From Scylla paramamosain (taxonomy: Eukaryota; Arthropoda; Malacostraca; Decapoda; Portunidae): a stretch of DNA of 64,000 nucleotides. Under the pieces are notes generated by a model that was given only the letters and a program-made list of their open reading frames with translations, made no database searches and was not told where the DNA came from. Every line of letters begins with the position of its first letter. Positions within the stretch are counted from its first letter, which is position 1. This document shows positions 59,627 to 64,000 of the stretch, in pieces. Made by a program: the position numbers and the translations under genes. The stretch spans positions 7,317,962-7,381,961 of the forward strand of contig NC_087190.1 of the NCBI RefSeq assembly GCF_035594125.1, read 5' to 3'.

Positions 59627-60038
59627 CTACTCCGTTACCTTCTTTTCATCGAACTCAAGAATCAACTTCAAGCTCCTCACCATCTGGCTTTCTACTGTAT
59701 CCTCCTTAACTCCTTCTCTCCTCAAGCCATGAGGTGTATTAACTTCTATTCGACTCTTTTCCAACCCAAATATTCTATTTTTTTCAGCGTCCTCCCTCTC
59801 ATACATCTTCGTCTCCTTTTCCTCCTCAAGTAATCTGCCTTTCTCCTCAACCTGAAGTCTCTTAGCTTCCCTCTCGACTTCAAGCCTCCTGGCTTCTCTA
59901 GCCTCCTCAGTCATCAAATCTCCTTCAATCGGCTTGAGCTTCCAACTGGAGCCTTCTTAATTCTCTTTCCTTTTTCTCTCTAGCCTCCTCCACCTCCATT
60001 CTTCTCATTTCCAACTTGAATTTCATCTCCTCAGACAT
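59627..60038 (-). pseudogene. gypsy-type gag N-terminal region
   Basis: Opens at the ATG at 60036-60038 (MSEEMKFKLEMRRMEVEEA, then ERELRRLQLEAQAD) and, after a stop/frameshift at ~59930, continues MTEEAREARRLEVEREAKR, EEEKETKMYEREDAEKN and VRSLKLILEFDEKKVTE (59627-59917). The long Glu/Arg/Lys coiled coil followed by a L.L.-FDE--V-E block is typical of gag in arthropod gypsy-like elements. Gag forms the particle. Broken by frameshift and stop. Confidence 0.65.
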
Positions 60039-60560
60039 ACTTTCGGTCTGGGAGAAGCCACCAACGCTATGTTGTGGGACTAGGTGTCCTCACACTGAAC
60101 TGGGTCAAATTTACATTACACATATATACGTATACCCGCCCACACTCTGCTCCCTGCACGCGAACTGAACACTTTACTTCTGAAAATTCTAATGATCAAA
60201 CTGGAGGGGCTCGATGAATAATTATTATTGTCAAGAGCAACTCTTCTACTAAATACTGGGCGAGACTCAAATTGAATGGATAAGCAAGTATGGATAAGTA
60301 AGTAATGGGAAGTAAGGTATGTGTTATGTATGTATGTATGTGTGTTATAAAGTAAGTATGTGGGGAATATGAGTAACTGCGTGGATATTATCTTAAGAGC
60401 TTCAGGTTACAGGTCCAGGACTCGTCTAAGTCTCATCCTTGGGCTATCTCTCTTCTCATCTCTCTTTCTCTTTCTCTTTCTCCGTTCATTGTTCTTTTCT
60501 CATTCATTCTTACTACTTTCTTCATTTTATATTACATTATCTCGCTGAAGATAACATTAC

Positions 60561-60564
<4 letters not shown>

Positions 60565-60648
<84 letters not shown>
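60565..60648. repeat. (TA)n microsatellite
   Basis: About 40 TA units, ~85 bp upstream of synthetase exon 4. Confidence 0.97.
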
Positions 60649-60651
<3 letters not shown>

Positions 60652-60732
60652 AACTCAGATTGTTTTCATTAATATTATTCCACCTGAACCACTAAGCAGG
60701 AATCCTTAATAATCAACTTGATCTTTCCTCAG

Positions 60733-60854
60733 CTTGATGGTCTAAATCCGGCCAGTGCTGTGGCACGAATGCCCTTCTCTTCTGGCACAACAGGACCACG
60801 CAAAGGAGTGATGATCTCACACTCCAACGAAGTTTCCAGGATGATAATGTTCAA
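60733..60854 (+). CDS. host gene exon 4: AMP-binding signature exon of the acyl-CoA synthetase
   Basis: Acceptor ATCTTTCCTCAG at 60721-60732; donor TTCAA|GTAGGT with GT at 60855. It enters in phase 0, matching exon 3, and leaves after two bases of a codon. Peptide: LDGLNPASAVARMPFSSGTT followed by GPRKGVMISHSNEVSRMIMF. The block PFSSGTTGPRKGV is the P-loop-like AMP-binding signature of the ANL superfamily, contacting ATP phosphates. Here the usual GLPKGV reads GPRKGV, with the catalytic-loop Lys kept. No further exon of this gene was seen between here and 64000, so the rest lies beyond the window. Together the four exons encode ~231 residues of an enzyme normally 520-560 long. Confidence 0.9.
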
Positions 60855-60855
60855 G

Positions 60856-61758
60856 TAGGTTATTGTTGTGAAAGCGAAAATTAGAAATTGATTCAGTTCA
60901 GCAAAAAGCTGTTGCCAAAACTATGGTCTGGAAAGCATTTAGAGGGGCGTGGGTCAAGAGGATATATGATAAAAAAAAAATCTTCAAATGGTAGCAAGGG
61001 ATATAATAAGGGTGAAATAATCTTCAGGGTAAGTAATCCGGTTTACACTCATTTGGTACCGAGGCAGATGATATGTCATATACTTGTAGGCCTCAGATCA
61101 GATGATCCTCAAAACAGATCAGCCTAAGACCAAATAGTCCTCAGAATGTTTGGTACTCGAGATAGTTGTTACCCAGACCACATGGGACCCAAAATGTCTC
61201 TAGATCATTACCCGTTTACTGACATTCGTTCGTTATTCACATCAAGTGCAAGTACAGTAGTATACAAGTGTCCTGCGAGTTAAGGTACATACTTCAGGAT
61301 ATGATTGTTCAAGTAATTGTAAGTCGAAAATACTCTATACACATATGCTGTGTTTCGCTTTATTTTGTGAAAAGTTAACGTGTAAGTTGTGTGTTGCAGG
61401 AACAGCTCGCCTGGGTGGGCCTCCGCCTCCTTCCCTTTCTTCTCGGTTCGCAACGTATTCAGCAGCGCAGCGCGACATTAAGAGATCATTATAACAGTAT
61501 TCCACCAAGGGGATATTATACCTCAACTATATATGTAATATTGCTCATTATAATTGTTTCTCCCTAGACGTGGTTGTCGATCCTTTCACAGCTGAGAGAG
61601 TTAATTGTTAGACTATTTCCCTTGTCTGTAGGTGGATGAAACAAACTGGCGACCTCATTGTGACCTGGCGTTACGACAGTTGTTAAAAAGGGTGCATGAA
61701 TGAAAAGTGAACCTTGTAACCCATATTAATAAGCCCTGTATCAAGTTACAAGGTGACA
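60856..61758. other. intronic sequence, no gene recognised
   Basis: No exon or repeat recognised. Balanced composition, with repeated CTCAGA/GATGATCC-like words near 61090-61200. Confidence 0.4.
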
Positions 61759-61836
61759 ATGGTCTGACCAGTTTGAATTGAGCATTTAGTCTTTGTCCTT
61801 TCTGGGATTTGCCCGGCCTGCGGCCCTGCCGAACGT
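61759..61836. mobile_element. partial end of the TCTGACCA MITE family
   Basis: tggtctgaccagtttgaattgagcatttag...tttctgggatttgcccggcctgc matches the left end of the MITE at 55936 and the reverse complement of its right end. The rest is replaced by the LINE-A copy beginning at ~61837. Confidence 0.7.
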
Positions 61837-61837
61837 T

Positions 61838-64000
61838 TTTTTTTTTTTTTTTTTATGTAGGAAGGATACTGGCCAAGGGCAACAAAAATCTAATAAAAAA
61901 AAATGCCCACTGAAATGCCAGTCCCATAAAAGGGTCAAAGCAGTGGTCAAAAATTGGTGGATAAGTGTCTTGAAACCTCCCTCTTGAAGGAATCCAAGTC
62001 ATAGGAAGGTGGAAATACAGAAGCAGGCAGGGAGTTCCAGAGTTTACCAGAGAAAGGGATGAATGATTGAGAATACTGGTTAACTCTTGCATTAGAGAGG
62101 TGGACAGAATAGGGGTGAGAGAAAGAAGAAAGTCTGTGCAGCGAAGCCGCGGAAGGAGGGGAGGCATGCAGTTAGCAAGATCAGAAGAGCAGTTAGCATG
62201 AAAATAGCGGTAGAAGACAGCTAGATATGCAACATTGCAGCGGTGAGAGAGAGGCTGAAGACAGTCAGTTAGAGGAGAGGAGTTGATGAGACGAAAAGCT
62301 TTTGATTCCACCCTGTCTAGAAGAGCAGTATGAGTGGAACCCCCCCAGACATGTGAAGCATACTCCATACATGGACGGCTAAGGCCCTTGTACAGAGTTA
62401 GCAGCTGGGAGGGTGAGAAAAACTGGCGGAGACACCCCAGAACACCTAACTTCATAGAAGCTGTTTTAGCTAGAGATGAGATGTGAAGTTTCCAGTTCAG
62501 ATTATAAGTAAAGGACAGACCGAGGATGTTCAGTGTAGAAGAGGGGGACAGTTGAGTGTCATTGAAGAAGAGGGGATAGTTGTCTGGAAGGTTGTGTCGA
62601 GTTGATAGATGGAGGAATTGAGTTTTTGAGGCATTGAACAATACCAAGTTTGCTCTGCCCCAATCAGAAATTTTAGAAAGATCAGAAGTCAGGCGTTCTG
62701 TGGCTTCCCTGCGCGAAATGTTTACCTCCTGAAGGGTTGGACGTCTATGAAAAGACGTGGAAAAGTGCAGGGTGGTATCATCAGCGTAGGAGTGGATAGG
62801 ACAAGAAGTTTGGTTTAGAAGATCATTAATGAATAATAAGAAGAGAGTGGGTGACAGGACAGAACCCTGAGGAACACCACTGTTAATAGATTTAGGAGAA
62901 GAACAGTGACCGTCTACCACAGCAGCAATAGAACGGTCAGAAAGGAAACTTGAGATGAAGTTACAGAGAGAAGGATAGAAACCGTAGGAGGGTAGTTTGG
63001 AAATCAAAGCTTTGTGCCAGACTCTATCAAAGGCTTTTGATATGTCCAAGGCAACAGCAAAAGTTTCACCAAAATCTCTAAAAGAGGATGACCAAGACTC
63101 AGTAAGGAAAGCCAGAAGATCACCAGTAGAGCGGCCTTGACGGAACCCATACTGGCGATCAGATAGAAGGTTGTGAAGTGATAGATGTTTAAGAATCTTC
63201 CTGTTGAGGATAGATTCAAAAACTTTAGATAAGCAATAGGACGGTAGTTTGAGGGATTAGAGCGGTCACCCTTTTTAGGAACAGGTTGAATGTAGGCAAA
63301 CTTCCAGCAAGAAGGAAAGGTAGATGTTGACAGACAGAGCTGGAAGAGTTTGACTAGGCAAGGTGCAAGCACGGAGGCACAGTTTCGGAGAACAATAGGA
63401 GGGACCCCATCAGGTCCATAAGCCTTCCGAGGGTTTAGGCCAGCGAGGGCATGGATAACATCATTGCGAAGAATTTTAATAGGTGGCATGAAGTAGTCAG
63501 AGGGTGGAGGAGAGGGAGGAACAAGCCCAGAATCGTCCAAGGTAGAGTTTTTAGCAAAGGTTTGAGCAAAGAGTTCAGCTTTAGAAATAGATGTGATAGC
63601 AGTGGCGCCATCTGGTTGAAGTAGAGGAGGGAAAGAAGAAGAAGCAAAGTTATTGGAGATATTTTTTGGCTAGATGCCAGAAATCACGAGGGGAGTTAGA
63701 TCTTGAAAGGTTTTGACATTTTTCTGTTAATGAAGGAGTTTTTGGCTTGTTGGAGAACAGACTTGGCATGGTTCCGGGCAGAAATATAAAGTGCATGAGA
63801 TTCTGGTGATGGAAGGCTTAAATACCTTTTGTGGGCCACCTCTCTATCATGTATAGCACGAGAACAAGCTGTGTTAAACCAAGGTTTAGAAGGTTTAGGA
63901 CGAGAAAAAGAGTGAGGAATGTACGCCTCCATGCCAGACACTATCACCTCTGTTATGCGCTCAGCACACAAAGACGGGTCTCTGACACGGAAGCAGTAGT
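61838..64000 (-). mobile_element. LINE-A copy running off the right edge
   Basis: Minus-strand copy starting with its 3' poly-A (T-run 61838-61855) and continuing past the window. A 398-codon frame (61853-63049) covers the palm ([37 protein letters not shown]), thumb and C-terminus. A ~14-base deletion near 63232 and another small lesion near 63715 break the frame toward the linker (63004-63540; 63696-63971). The gene part visible is close to the family consensus, so it is a fairly young insertion. Confidence 0.92.

Larger units (their letters stand above)
57480..60555 (-). mobile_element. LTR-retrotransposon remnant (gypsy-like), gag and protease part
   Basis: On the minus strand an untranslated segment possibly representing the LTR (about 60555 to 60073, ending CACAACA) is followed by gag (60038 downward) and a protease-like segment (59353-59571: VSDVDFLLRNDLAGGRIW, resembling the LLLGNDLAGG strand of gypsy proteases). 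A 257-codon frame (58701-59474) and further GC-richer frames to ~57900 are not recognised. No RT, RNase H, integrase or second LTR was found, so the element is incomplete. GC content is clearly higher than in the surroundings. Confidence 0.6.

Overview
The window is eukaryotic nuclear DNA, most likely from a decapod crustacean (a brachyuran crab is my best guess). It holds very long (TA)n, (TC)n, (TG)n, (GATA)n and (ATT)n microsatellites, a dense mixture of LINE, Penelope-like, hAT, Tc1/mariner, PIF/Harbinger and LTR remnants, and short host exons with GT-AG splice sites separated by introns of 10-16 kb. Nothing looks prokaryotic: there are no operons, CRISPR arrays or ribosome binding sites. 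The organism assignment is inference from repeat content and remembered similarity to crab retroelement proteins.

Two host genes are visible through their exons. On the + strand, four exons (21342-21503, 37224-37437, 49815-50011, 60733-60854) join with matching splice phases into the first ~231 residues of an acyl-CoA synthetase of the ANL superfamily (4-coumarate-CoA-ligase/luciferase-like). They end just after the AMP-binding signature SSGTTGPRKG, and the gene runs off the right edge. Its three complete introns (15.7, 12.4 and 10.7 kb) contain most of the mobile DNA described here. On the - strand, one exon (7404-7547) encodes the end of the ligand-binding region of an ionotropic glutamate-type receptor.

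The dominant repeat, called LINE-A here, is a compact (~3.3 kb) single-ORF non-LTR retrotransposon. It has a ~245-bp 5' leader, an apurinic endonuclease, a YADD reverse transcriptase, no visible RNase H and an A-rich 3' end. At least 17 pieces are present on both strands. The most complete are 26985-30292, 39421-42735, 52795-55308 and 61838-64000; all are broken. Other families are LINE-B (CR1/L2-like, 8-bp tandem tail), LINE-C (I-type, CCHC ORF1, YVDD RT and RNase H), one Penelope-like element with a GIY-YIG-type tail, two hAT transposase pseudogenes, a Tc1-like element, a PIF/Harbinger deletion derivative, two MITEs with clear target-site duplications, a gypsy-like gag/protease remnant, and a spliced but degenerate repeat-type gene at 32.6-33.6 kb.

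Layout: 0-8.6 kb LINE-A fragments, microsatellites, Harbinger MITE, a perfect palindrome and the receptor exon; 8.6-10.4 kb LINE-B tail and hAT; 10.9-14.8 kb LINE-A carrying a Penelope fragment; 15.2-17 kb Penelope; 17.9-19.4 kb Tc1 with a palindrome; 19.8-20.7 kb LINE-B; 21.3 kb synthetase exon 1; 21.7-26.9 kb LINE-C cluster; 27-37 kb three LINE-A copies and the spliced degenerate gene; 37.2 kb exon 2; 38.7-44.7 kb LINE-A; 45-48.3 kb minisatellite and hAT; 49.8 kb exon 3; 50.8-57 kb multiply nested LINE-A; 57.5-60.5 kb LTR remnant; 60.7 kb exon 4; 61.8 kb to the end LINE-A. I found no convincing new defence or enzymatic system. The most unusual features are structural: perfect fold-back palindromes inside transposon genes, a defective LINE lineage that kept amplifying, and host exons scattered through repeats.
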